From: Verrucomicrobiales bacterium
GTDB taxonomy: Bacteria; Verrucomicrobiota; Verrucomicrobiia; Limisphaerales; UBA1100
Direction of reading: 5' to 3'
Length of the DNA: 12,379 nucleotides
NCBI GenBank assembly: GCA_003517285.1
Contig: DPAW01000131.1
Coordinates: forward strand, 1 to 12,379
Position 1 is the stretch's first letter. Each line of letters starts with the position of its first letter. Positions 1 to 7,666 of this stretch are shown here, in pieces. Below the pieces are notes generated by a model. The model saw nothing but the letters and a program-made list of their open reading frames with translations, was not told the origin of the DNA and made no database searches. The position numbers were made by a program, and so were the translations under genes.

Positions 1-390
1 ATGGAGAAATGTGATTACTGCAGTGCTCGAATACAAAATGCCAAAATAGCAAAAAAAGTGAAGGCAGGTGCAAGCGGTGATGTAATGCTGAAGGACGCAG
101 ACATCAAGACGGCTTGTCAGTCAGCGTGTTCAGCTGATGCGATTACTTTTGGGAACCTACTCGATAAGGATTCAGCAGTGGTGGCGGAAAAGGCTAATAC
201 TCGCACTTATGAAACCCTAGACTTTCTAGATAATGGTGCTCGCACAACTTATTTAGCCAAAGTTCGTAATCCTAATCCAGATATGCCTGATGCTTACGAG
301 AAACCTTTTAGTACGAAAGAATATAAAGCATCCGAAGGGCATGGAGATGAACACGATCATCATCATCATGAAAAGGAGGGTGATCATTAG
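1..390 (+). CDS. actB: Alternative complex III iron-sulfur subunit B, C-terminal part (partial at left edge)
   Basis: This is the last 129 codons of ActB, the large periplasmic iron-sulfur subunit of alternative complex III (ACIII), a quinol oxidase unrelated to cytochrome bc1. The reading frame is open to the edge, and the ATG at base 1 is probably an internal methionine because the visible part begins inside an Fe-S motif. Ferredoxin-type cysteines are seen at residues 4 and 7 (CDYC) and 39 and 43 (CxxxC, then AITFG), the usual layout of the last cluster-binding stretch. It is followed by a segment typical of ActB ends (TYLAKVRNPNP, residues 83-93). The final 17 residues are rich in His and acidic residues, a possible metal-binding tail. 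The stop lies 3 bases before actC. The identification rests on the motifs and on the unmistakable actCDEF order downstream. Confidence 0.9.
   Translation: MEKCDYCSARIQNAKIAKKVKAGASGDVMLKDADIKTACQSACSADAITFGNLLDKDSAVVAEKANTRTYETLDFLDNGARTTYLAKVRNPNPDMPDAYEKPFSTKEYKASEGHGDEHDHHHHEKEGDH
372..385 (+). promoter_or_regulatory. Strong Shine-Dalgarno site for actC inside the actB tail
   Basis: The bases AAAGGAGGGTGATC match nearly the whole anti-Shine-Dalgarno end of bacterial 16S rRNA, with one extra G. The same bases encode the last residues of ActB (KEGD). The spacing to the actC ATG at 394 is about 14 bases, longer than ideal. This supports translational coupling of actB and actC. Confidence 0.55.
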
Positions 391-393
391 GTA

Positions 394-1872
394 ATGAGCC
401 TAGAAGCCGGTCAGCCTGTAGTCCAGACGACTACGCCAAAGGAGCTAGTGCGCGAGCCCTTGGTGCTTAACAATCGTTCGTTGGGCTGGATCACTAATCA
501 AGTGGTTGGGATCATTGAAGGTGATATGCCCAAGTGGTGGAATATTGCATTTGTTGTGAGTGCTCTTTTGGCCATGATGAGTTTTGGATATATTGGTTAT
601 TTGGTCACAACAGGTGTTGGTGTTTGGGGCCTCAACCATCCAGTTGCTTGGGGTTGGGCGATCGTCAACTTTGTTTTTTGGATCGGTATTGGTCATGCGG
701 GGACACTTATCTCGGCGATTCTTTTTTTGCTCCGCCAGAAGTGGCGGACTTCGGTTAACCGCACCGCTGAGGCGATGACAATTTTCGCGGTGGTCTGTGC
801 GGGTATCTTCCCGGGTATTCACGTGGGCCGAATTTGGCTGGCGTGGTGGCTGTTCCCGCTGCCAAACGCTAATGCAATTTGGCCGCAGTTCCGCTCGCCT
901 TTGCTATGGGATGTATTTGCGGTGTCTACGTATTTCACAGTCTCACTGTTGTTCTGGTACATGGGCCTTATTCCGGATCTGGCTACCATTCGCGATCGAT
1001 TGCGCAAGAATGCGGGCCAGTGCAAGACCGGCTTGGACAAGATGATCAACAAGCTGAAACAGTTTCTGTACGGCTTGTTTTCGATGGGCTGGATTGGCAG
1101 CAACCGGCACTGGCGCAACTACGAGAAGGCATACCTGTTGCTAGCCGGTTTAAGTACGCCACTAGTGCTTTCGGTGCACTCAATTGTGTCGTTTGACTTT
1201 GCGGTGTCGCAGTTGCCGGGTTGGCATACGACTATCTTCCCTCCTTACTTTGTGGCCGGTGCGGTGTTCTCAGGCTTTGGTATGGTTCTTACTTTGATGA
1301 TACCCATGCGGACGATTTTTAATTTGGAGGAGATTATTACAATTCGTCATTTGGAGCTAATGTGTAAGGTGATTATGGCTACCGGGACAATTGTTGGGTA
1401 CGCTTACGGGATGGAGTTCTTTATAGCTTGGTACGGTGGAAATCCATATGAATTGTATGCCTTTAAAAACCGGGCGTTTGGTCCTTATTGGTGGAGTTAC
1501 TGGATTATGATCAGCTGTAACGTGATCAGTCCGCAGCTCTTCTGGTTCAAGTGGTGTAGACGAACCCCGTGGTTTATTTTTGTGGTCTCAATTTTTGTTA
1601 ATATCGGTATGTGGTTTGAGCGTTTTGTGATCGTGGTAACCTCATTACACCGCGATTATTTGCCATCCAGTTGGGGCTACTATAGCCCAACGCAGGTGGA
1701 TATTCTTACCTTTGTTGGAACGTTTGGGCTCTTCTTGGTGATGTTTTTACTTTTTATAAGGTACTTGCCCACCATTACTATATTTGAAGTGAAGGCAGTT
1801 ACTCCGCAGGCGGATCCACATACTGTTGAGGGTGGGGCGGATAAGGTTAAAGGGGGGGTAACTGATGAGTAA
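394..1872 (+). CDS. actC: Alternative complex III integral membrane subunit C (NrfD/PsrC family)
   Basis: ActC is the NrfD/PsrC-type membrane subunit of ACIII. In this family it holds the quinol-binding site next to the iron-sulfur subunit ActB. The protein has 492 residues and about ten hydrophobic segments (roughly 50-72, 84-113, 126-152, 170-195, 246-265, 283-305, 320-345, 365-385, 392-415, 435-458). Family-typical polar residues within the membrane include His101 (GHAGT), His143 (GIHVGR) and the [11 protein letters not shown] stretch around His262 and Asp268. The N-terminal 45 residues and C-terminal 30 are soluble. ATG 394 follows a strong Shine-Dalgarno site. The gene overlaps actD by 8 bases. 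A run of seven G (1852-1858) near the 3' end doubles as ribosome-binding region for actD. Confidence 0.95.
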   Translation: MSLEAGQPVVQTTTPKELVREPLVLNNRSLGWITNQVVGIIEGDMPKWWNIAFVVSALLAMMSFGYIGYLVTTGVGVWGLNHPVAWGWAIVNFVFWIGIGHAGTLISAILFLLRQKWRTSVNRTAEAMTIFAVVCAGIFPGIHVGRIWLAWWLFPLPNANAIWPQFRSPLLWDVFAVSTYFTVSLLFWYMGLIPDLATIRDRLRKNAGQCKTGLDKMINKLKQFLYGLFSMGWIGSNRHWRNYEKAYLLLAGLSTPLVLSVHSIVSFDFAVSQLPGWHTTIFPPYFVAGAVFSGFGMVLTLMIPMRTIFNLEEIITIRHLELMCKVIMATGTIVGYAYGMEFFIAWYGGNPYELYAFKNRAFGPYWWSYWIMISCNVISPQLFWFKWCRRTPWFIFVVSIFVNIGMWFERFVIVVTSLHRDYLPSSWGYYSPTQVDILTFVGTFGLFLVMFLLFIRYLPTITIFEVKAVTPQADPHTVEGGADKVKGGVTDE

Positions 1873-2398
1873 GTTTGCCATTATGGCTGAGTACGAAACA
1901 CCTGCCGAAATCATGGCTGCGGCAAAAAAAGTGCATGCGGCTGGATATCAAAAGTGGGATGTGCATTCTCCTTTTCCCATTCATGGGATGGACGATGCTA
2001 TGGGGTTGGACAATGCCAAGGTGGGTTACTTCACGTTTTTTGGTGGTTTAACCGGTTTTACAATTGGTATGACCATGCAATGGTTCATGAACAAGTTTGA
2101 TTACGATTTAGTGGTCGGCGGCAAACCTTTGTTCAGCGGGTTTTTTGCGTTCCCCGTTTCTTACGAACTAACAATCCTTTTGGGAGCTTTTGGTTCACTA
2201 ATAGGAATGTTTGTCCTTAATCGCCTGCCACGCCATCACCACCCATTGCTGGCCAATGAACGGTTTGCCGATGTTACAGATGATAAATTTTACGTGGTGA
2301 TTGAGTGTGAAGATGATCGTTATGAGGAACAAGCAACGCGTGCCCTACTAGAGAACACGCATGCGGTTCACATCGAGATGGTGGAGGATGCCCAATGA
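1865..2398 (+). CDS. actD: Alternative complex III subunit D (DUF3341-type)
   Basis: ActD is a small membrane subunit of ACIII that packs against ActC; no cofactor is known for it. It has 177 residues: an N-terminal soluble part (about 1-50) with the family start '[13 protein letters not shown]', two membrane segments (about 52-75 and 92-120), then a cytoplasmic domain with the common '[15 protein letters not shown]' turn and an acidic C-terminus. The ATG lies inside the end of actC, just after a G-rich ribosome-binding stretch (1851-1858). The stop overlaps the actE start in an ATGA. Size, topology and position between actC and actE agree with the assignment. Confidence 0.93.
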   Translation: MSKFAIMAEYETPAEIMAAAKKVHAAGYQKWDVHSPFPIHGMDDAMGLDNAKVGYFTFFGGLTGFTIGMTMQWFMNKFDYDLVVGGKPLFSGFFAFPVSYELTILLGAFGSLIGMFVLNRLPRHHHPLLANERFADVTDDKFYVVIECEDDRYEEQATRALLENTHAVHIEMVEDAQ

Positions 2399-3084
2399 GG
2401 TATGTATTGATCGGCATCGCAATGATGGTTTTTCTGGTAGTCAGCCTGGCCGGTTTTCGCGGTGACATTTCCTTGAAGCCGCCTTTGGAAGTGTTTGCTG
2501 ATATGGATCGGCAGCCTAAGTTGCGTCCGATGGAACCAAACAGTTTTTTTGCTAATGGTATGAGCTCTCAGCCATTGGTGAATGGCACCGTGCGTCGTAG
2601 TAATCCTATTGCTCTGGCTGATGGAACGGATGTTTACCCGTTTGAAACAAAGCATCCGGCAGTCAGCGGTCTGCAGACGGGTACCACCAATGCGGTGGCA
2701 ACCATTCCGCTGGAGGTAAATATGGAGTTGATGGAGCGCGGTCGCGAGAAATACACCATTTCTTGCGTACCCTGTCACGGGGGGCAAGGCGACGGGAATG
2801 GCGTGGTGAAATATTTTGGAATATCCGCAGTTAAGAGTCTGCATGATCCGGATGTGGTGAAGCAAAGCGATGGAGATATTTATCGCACTATAACCCTGGG
2901 CAAAGGCGTAATGTGGGGCTATGCAAATACGCTGAGCATCGAGGATCGCTGGGCGATTGTGGCTTACGCCCGCGCACTGCAGTTGAGCCGGTTGGGTACT
3001 GAAGACGAAGTGCCGGTTCGGTTCCACGTGAAAGAAACGGAGGAAGCAGAAGCTTCGGTCACCTCAGAGGAGGGCCAGGAATAA
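2395..3084 (+). CDS. actE: Alternative complex III monoheme cytochrome c subunit E
   Basis: ActE is the monoheme cytochrome c of ACIII, which takes electrons from the complex towards a periplasmic acceptor. It has 229 residues. An N-terminal hydrophobic segment (3-20) serves as membrane anchor or signal sequence. A linker of about 90 residues with the family's proline-rich 'QPKLRPMEPN' stretch follows. The cytochrome domain has CVPCH at 124-128 and a probable axial Met173 (GVMWGYA), ending with the helix 'RWAIVAYARALQ' (185-196). No cysteine follows the hydrophobic segment, so the lipoprotein form described for other ActE proteins is not supported. The start overlaps the actD stop (ATGA), after GGAGGA at 2383-2388. 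The C-terminal 20 residues are acidic. Confidence 0.93.
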   Translation: MRYVLIGIAMMVFLVVSLAGFRGDISLKPPLEVFADMDRQPKLRPMEPNSFFANGMSSQPLVNGTVRRSNPIALADGTDVYPFETKHPAVSGLQTGTTNAVATIPLEVNMELMERGREKYTISCVPCHGGQGDGNGVVKYFGISAVKSLHDPDVVKQSDGDIYRTITLGKGVMWGYANTLSIEDRWAIVAYARALQLSRLGTEDEVPVRFHVKETEEAEASVTSEEGQE

Positions 3085-4367
3085 TGAACGACGCAGTAAC
3101 CACTCCGGCGCAGGATTCCGAGGAATCTACCAACTGGCGCAGTATCCCGCAGGTGGCGGTGTTATTCGGCTTTGTGCTATGTGTTTATGGTTTAGTACAG
3201 GACAAACAGCAGTTTGCTTTTTCCTACCTCACTGCATTCATGTTTTTTCTGAGCCTTGGATTAGGTTCATTATTTATGGTTCTGGTTCACCATCTTTTTG
3301 ATGCTGGCTGGTCATCTCCAATACGCCGCTATTTGGAACATTTTTCTTGTCTCTTATTTCCGTGGATGGGCTTGGCATTTGTCCCGATCGGATTCATGGC
3401 ACCCGAATATATCTACCCCTGGATGCAAGTTGTTGATCCGCATGATGATCATGCCCTTTACGTAAAAAAAGCGCTCTTTAATAAGCCTACGTGGTATGCT
3501 GGATCTGTAATCGTATTCTTATTTTGGGGTTGGCTCACCCACCGGCTACGTTACTGGAGTCTGCAGCAAGATAAGGCTGGCACTCCTGAGTTCGAAGGTA
3601 AGTTGATGTTTCCGGAACATTTGATCACAGGTTTTTATCAAAAATTTCAGAAGTTACCTTTTGAGAGAGAAAATCAGCAAGTCCTATGTACCCGAATGAT
3701 GCGCATACACGCTGCATCTGGCGTTGTTCCTTATGCTTTCACTTTAACCTTGGGGGCAATTCTTTGGATGAAGGGAATTCAGCATCAATTTTTCAGCACC
3801 ATGTACGGTGTGTACTACTTTGCTGGGAGTGTTTGGCTAACCATATCTACTGCTTGGATCACAGCTCGCGTGTTAAAAGCCAAGGGCCTGTTACCTCAGG
3901 TTCATACACTTCAATTTTATTATCTTGGTTCGATGCTGTTAGCGTTTACCGTTTTTTACGCTTACATACACTTTTCTCAGTACTTTTTAATTTGGAATGC
4001 GGCTGTTCCAGAAGAAACCTTTTGGTATGTGCTTCGTGAGAAAGGTACATGGGCATATGTTAGCTGGGGCTTGATCATCGGTCATTTTTTGATTCCGTTT
4101 TTGACGCTGCTACGCATCGATGTGAAATTGACTAACAGGATTATGGTGCCGATTTTCATATGGGTATTATTGATGCATTACATGGATATGTACTTCAATA
4201 TGATGCCTGAAATTCATCCCGATGGTCCTGCTCCAGCTCTTGCTGATCTGGGAACACTGCTTTTAATTGGCGGCGCGCTGATCGTGGTATTTATGCGGGA
4301 TCTTTTCAGTAACCCCATCTGCCCGCTGCAAGACCCTCGTATGGGCGAAGCTATTGAACATCACTAA
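3084..4367 (+). CDS. actF: Alternative complex III integral membrane subunit F (NrfD-like)
   Basis: ActF is the second large NrfD-like membrane subunit of ACIII, paralogous to ActC. It is a core subunit and has been proposed to take part in proton movement. The 427 residues form about ten hydrophobic segments, starting after a 20-residue polar N-terminus. A family hallmark is the 'VHHLFDAGWSSPIRR' stretch (68-82), with its paired histidines 69-70. The C-terminus is the usual short polar tail after the last segment (about 388-404). The gene starts within the stop of actE (TAATG), behind AGAGGAGGG at 3066-3074. Its base composition is notably AT-rich (about 32-35% G+C in lines 3241-3300 and 4141-4200), unlike the genes downstream. 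Its stop overlaps the next start, again TAATG. Confidence 0.93.
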   Translation: MNDAVTTPAQDSEESTNWRSIPQVAVLFGFVLCVYGLVQDKQQFAFSYLTAFMFFLSLGLGSLFMVLVHHLFDAGWSSPIRRYLEHFSCLLFPWMGLAFVPIGFMAPEYIYPWMQVVDPHDDHALYVKKALFNKPTWYAGSVIVFLFWGWLTHRLRYWSLQQDKAGTPEFEGKLMFPEHLITGFYQKFQKLPFERENQQVLCTRMMRIHAASGVVPYAFTLTLGAILWMKGIQHQFFSTMYGVYYFAGSVWLTISTAWITARVLKAKGLLPQVHTLQFYYLGSMLLAFTVFYAYIHFSQYFLIWNAAVPEETFWYVLREKGTWAYVSWGLIIGHFLIPFLTLLRIDVKLTNRIMVPIFIWVLLMHYMDMYFNMMPEIHPDGPAPALADLGTLLLIGGALIVVFMRDLFSNPICPLQDPRMGEAIEHH

Positions 4368-5101
4368 TGAGCGACGAGAGCAATAAAGAAAATTCGTTGC
4401 AGTCCAGCTGGGCTGCTCATGAGTTGTTTGCACTCGGGCTGACGCTAGTGCTGGCAGTGTCGGTGGTGGGTAAATACGGTAAAGAATCCCAGCCGGTCTC
4501 CCTCACTACTGAACGCGATGAAGCCCGCGCTGCTAAGCGTGCCGAGCTGGCTGCGGCCGATGCCGAAGCTCTAAACAACTTTGCTACAGTGGATGCCGAA
4601 CGTAAATTCTACCGCTTGCCGATTGTAAATGCCATGAGTGCAACGGTAGCAAAAATGAATGCTGAGCCTGGGGGTTTTCACAACAATTTGGTAGCGCGTA
4701 GTGAATCAGCAGCAGGGTTGGCAGTAGCGACAAATGATACAGACTTGAGTGACCCCAAACTGATCAGTGAAGGAAAAATTTTGTGGCAAACAAAGATTTG
4801 TTTCACTTGTCATCAAGTTGATCCAGCGATTCCCGCCCCAGCGGGATTGGCGCTTGGCGCCCCGAAATTCATTGGTGATTTCTGGGGAAAGGAGCGCGAG
4901 GTTCACAAGGGCCTTGGAGGACCAATAGAAAAAGTTTTGATGGACGAATCTTACTTTATCGAGTCGGTGAGAAAACCAGCGGACAGAGTCGTTAAGGGTG
5001 CTTTGGCGCCAATGCCGCCAACAGTACCAATAAACGACGAAGAGCTAATGGGACTCCTAGCTTACGTAAAAAGCCTGAGCACGGCTGAGCAGAAGAAATA
5101 A
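4367..5101 (+). CDS. Membrane-anchored monoheme cytochrome c with a COX2-like heme domain
   Basis: This 244-residue protein has a polar N-terminus and one membrane segment (about 16-36). A charged helical linker rich in Ala, Glu and Arg (45-70) follows. Next is a short conserved-looking element 'YRLPIVNAM' (82-90), and last a class I cytochrome c domain. The heme motif is CFTCH (145-149) and the probable axial ligand is Met216 in 'APMPP'. The sequence before it ('DESYFIESVRKPADRVVKG', 193-211) resembles the cytochrome domain fused to cytochrome oxidase subunit II in caa3 enzymes. No cupredoxin/CuA domain precedes it. It sits where an actG or a cox gene might be expected and overlaps actF by one base. 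It probably carries electrons from ACIII to the following cytochromes. The role is an inference; the heme motif is direct. Confidence 0.8.
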   Translation: MSDESNKENSLQSSWAAHELFALGLTLVLAVSVVGKYGKESQPVSLTTERDEARAAKRAELAAADAEALNNFATVDAERKFYRLPIVNAMSATVAKMNAEPGGFHNNLVARSESAAGLAVATNDTDLSDPKLISEGKILWQTKICFTCHQVDPAIPAPAGLALGAPKFIGDFWGKEREVHKGLGGPIEKVLMDESYFIESVRKPADRVVKGALAPMPPTVPINDEELMGLLAYVKSLSTAEQKK

Positions 5102-5107
5102 TTTTTG

Positions 5108-6562
5108 ATGAGCGAAGAGGGAACACATAACGCGCCACCCGCGCCAGAGGCCAACCCGGAGGAAATTAACGCCTCCTGCCGCGGGCCTGTGTTGTTTCTG
5201 TTTTTCAGCGCGGCACTCTGGGCAGTGCAGGCAACGGGAGTGGGCTTGTTAGGCTCGCTCAAGATGCACGTGCCTGGGTTCCTAGCTGATTTTTCGCACC
5301 TCACCTATGGGCGATTGCAGGCTAATTCGTGGGTGGCGTTCCTTTACGGTTTTGCGGGAAATGCCGGTTTGGGGTTGACGCTCTGGATGTTGAGCCGCTT
5401 ACGCGGTATGCCGTTGGCCCGCCCCGGGTTTGTACTGGCCGGCGCGTTTCTCTGGAACGCCGGGGCTACCGCCGCCATGGTGGGTATCACTATGGGCGAT
5501 CAACCGGGTGTGGCTGGGTACGAACTGCCGGCCTACGCCAGCCGTTTGCTATTGATCGGCCAAGCCTTCATCGCCTTTAGCGCGATTATTACCTATTTCT
5601 CCCGCCGCCATCAGCAGTTGTATCCCAGTTCGTGGTTCCTGATTGCGGGCTTGGTGGCGTTCCCATGGATCGTGGGCACGGCACATTGGTTGTTGGTGGA
5701 AACCCCGGTACGCGGCGCGGCACAGATTCCCGTGGCGCACTGGGCGGTGACCAGCCTGCAGCAAATTTGGCTCGGCTGCATGGGTCTGGCGGCAATACTA
5801 TATTTTATTCCGAAGATCACCGGCCGCCAATTGTACAGTCGTCAATGGGCGGCGTTCGGGTTCTGGATGCTGCTGATCCTCGGCGGTTGGGTGAACCTGA
5901 ACAGCGGTTCCCCGCTGCCCGTCTGGTCGATCAAGCTTAGCCAATACGCCTCTGGGCTGTTTATCTTTGTGCTGATAGCCATCGGCTGGAATCTGCGTCA
6001 AACTGCTAAGGGCGTGCCGTTGCTCGGATCGAATGACTTGACGCTGCAATGCATGGGCTTCGCGCTGGGCGCGTGGCTGATCACCGCGCTCTTCACCTTC
6101 GGTAACGTCTATTCGGACTGGAACAGCCTGTTGCAGTTTACCTATGCCGGCACAGCCGTCCGCCAATTCTTTGCTTGGGGTTTCTTCGCCATGGCGATGT
6201 TTGGTGCAGTATATTACGTGGCACCACGTTTGTTTATCGGCGAAGTGGATTGGGCCTGCTCGGGAACCTACAAATGGATCTTCCGCCTGACCGCCATCGG
6301 CGCGGTGGTGATTCTATTGGCCGGCCTGGGCATGTCTTATCTGCACGGCCACGCGCTGCAGGCTGGATCGGCCGAAGTGCTGAAAAAAGCACTGATGCCC
6401 ATGCGAATAGCTTTTCTCGGCGAAATACTGTTCTTCATGTCTAGTTTGATTTTCCTTGGCAGTATGGCCTGTCTATTGTTCCGCAATTGCTGCGGCGAGT
6501 ACAGTCCGATGGCGCTGATTCGCAAATGCCGCGCAGCCAAAGCCGAAGGAGGTGCTGAATGA
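5108..6562 (+). CDS. CcoN-like protein (cbb3 oxidase subunit I fold) lacking all heme and copper ligands
   Basis: This 484-residue membrane protein has about 12 hydrophobic segments and clear landmarks of CcoN, the catalytic subunit of cbb3 oxidase: LTYGRL (65-70), GITMGD (126-131), YFIPK then RQLYS (232-244), and YYVAPRLF (369-376). Aligned by eye with Pseudomonas stutzeri CcoN, the six metal-binding histidines are absent. Heme b His60 is Ser74. CuB His207, His257 and His258 are Thr215, Asn265 and Ser266. Heme b3 His347 is Val351 and heme b His349 is Gln353. The cross-linked Tyr251 is Gly259. The flanking Trp204 and Trp253 equivalents remain (Trp212, Trp261), which supports the alignment. 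The fold seems kept without cofactors, so oxygen reduction here is unlikely. ATG 5108 is preferred over the adjacent TTG 5105. The gene is G+C-rich (about 63% in two counted lines). Confidence 0.85.
   Translation: MSEEGTHNAPPAPEANPEEINASCRGPVLFLFFSAALWAVQATGVGLLGSLKMHVPGFLADFSHLTYGRLQANSWVAFLYGFAGNAGLGLTLWMLSRLRGMPLARPGFVLAGAFLWNAGATAAMVGITMGDQPGVAGYELPAYASRLLLIGQAFIAFSAIITYFSRRHQQLYPSSWFLIAGLVAFPWIVGTAHWLLVETPVRGAAQIPVAHWAVTSLQQIWLGCMGLAAILYFIPKITGRQLYSRQWAAFGFWMLLILGGWVNLNSGSPLPVWSIKLSQYASGLFIFVLIAIGWNLRQTAKGVPLLGSNDLTLQCMGFALGAWLITALFTFGNVYSDWNSLLQFTYAGTAVRQFFAWGFFAMAMFGAVYYVAPRLFIGEVDWACSGTYKWIFRLTAIGAVVILLAGLGMSYLHGHALQAGSAEVLKKALMPMRIAFLGEILFFMSSLIFLGSMACLLFRNCCGEYSPMALIRKCRAAKAEGGAE
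6546..6554 (+). promoter_or_regulatory. Shine-Dalgarno site for the CcoO-like gene
   Basis: AAGGAGGTG is a perfect 16S rRNA complement placed about 6 bases before ATG 6559, within the last codons of the CcoN-like gene. It fixes the start and, with the ATGA overlap, points to coupled translation of the two proteins. Confidence 0.75.
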
Positions 6563-7665
6563 ACAAGTCTCCTTGGATTTTCTTGGGTGTGTTGTTTGCG
6601 CTGAGCCTCTCTTGGTGGGGTATGGTGTTTGGTCCGGCCTCACAGGCGAACGCAGCCAAGGCTGATCTGGGCGACGGCACTTCATTGCATCCGCGGTCAG
6701 GGTTGGCTCAGCAAGGTGAACAGATTTATCGCGAAAACGGCTGCTACTACTGCCACACACGTATGGCCACCGGTGGTACCTTTGGGTATGAGATCCAGAT
6801 TACTCAATTGGGAGCCGATAAAGCCCTGACGCGGGAAATCATTGGAGAGGAATATGCCGGCAATAAGATTTTCGAAAAGGCTTATGCGTTCCAAGCTGTA
6901 GCGGCCGCCCAAGATGCCGCAACGGCAGAAGGAGCAGATGTTGAGGCGACCAAAGCCACTTTGGAGCAAGCCAAAGCCTTTGCTAATTCCATCGAAACCG
7001 AGGATTCCTTAATCGCATTAGGAATTTCCGGTGTCACAATTGAGGGGGATTTGGCCGGTGAACTGGGCTTACCTATCGAAATGAGTGATGCGGATAAATC
7101 CACGGTTGCCGATGCGACATTTGCCGTGAGTAAGGGGATCGAGCAGTGGGACGAAATTAAAGATAGAGTGCGGGCATTGAAGGATCGCGCGGGAGCCCAG
7201 TTCAAACTGTTGCCGGTCGCAGATGATTGGCCGGATGTCGTGTATTGGGGGGCTCGTCGACAGAGTGTTACCCGGGATTTCCTCCATGATGTGCACGCCA
7301 TGCCGGGGGTGATGCGTGTGGGGCCAGACCTCAGCAATGTGGGTGGCCGTCAACTGGATCTGAATGCGCTGTACGCCAAGATCTACAACTCGCAAGCCGG
7401 TGGGAAAAGCTCACACATGCCGCCTTACAAATATTTGTTTAACGTTCGGTCTGCGAAAGAAGGAGAGGAACTTCCTACCAATGCGGTGACTGTTTCTACC
7501 GGTGACGGATTTAAACAATCGGTCGAACCCGACTTCGTTGTCACGCCGACTTATAAATCACGTGCACTGGCTGCCTATCTGCAAAGCCTCCGAAACGATA
7601 GGGGTTTGCCTGAGGCACCATTACCGGCTGTCCGTAAGACCAGCAACCCTGAGGAGGGCGAGTAA
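6559..7665 (+). CDS. CcoO-like membrane-anchored monoheme cytochrome c with a large insertion
   Basis: This 368-residue protein resembles CcoO, the monoheme cytochrome c subunit of cbb3 oxidases. It has an N-terminal membrane anchor (about 5-25), the family stretch 'GEQIYRENGCYYCH' with CYYCH at 62-66, and later 'GARRQSVTRDFL' (231-242) and 'RVGPDLSNVGGR' (253-264). 'SSHMPPYKYLF' (284-294) holds the probable axial Met287. In ordinary CcoO proteins only a short stretch separates CxxCH from the (W)GxRR element. Here about 150 residues intervene (roughly 71-225), Ala/Glu-rich and probably helical. The C-terminal part after 298 is polar and ends in a short helix (residues 334-345). It overlaps the CcoN-like gene by ATGA. 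CcoO normally passes electrons to CcoN; with a ligand-free partner it probably passes them elsewhere. Confidence 0.85.
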   Translation: MNKSPWIFLGVLFALSLSWWGMVFGPASQANAAKADLGDGTSLHPRSGLAQQGEQIYRENGCYYCHTRMATGGTFGYEIQITQLGADKALTREIIGEEYAGNKIFEKAYAFQAVAAAQDAATAEGADVEATKATLEQAKAFANSIETEDSLIALGISGVTIEGDLAGELGLPIEMSDADKSTVADATFAVSKGIEQWDEIKDRVRALKDRAGAQFKLLPVADDWPDVVYWGARRQSVTRDFLHDVHAMPGVMRVGPDLSNVGGRQLDLNALYAKIYNSQAGGKSSHMPPYKYLFNVRSAKEGEELPTNAVTVSTGDGFKQSVEPDFVVTPTYKSRALAAYLQSLRNDRGLPEAPLPAVRKTSNPEEGE

Positions 7666-7666
7666 G

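Noticed and set aside
358-369. Four CAT codons as a tandem repeat
   Set aside because: It is in-frame and only 12 bases long; it is explained by the His-rich ActB tail.
1852-1858. Run of seven G near the end of actC as a phase-variation or sequencing-error site
   Set aside because: Gain or loss of one G meets a stop within a few codons in either new frame (TAA at 1859 or TGA at 1863) and changes only the last few residues, so a switch would have no clear effect and no frame repair is needed.
2368-3027. Reverse-strand open frame of 219 codons opposite actE
   Set aside because: It lies fully opposite a well-supported cytochrome c gene and its protein has no recognisable domain.
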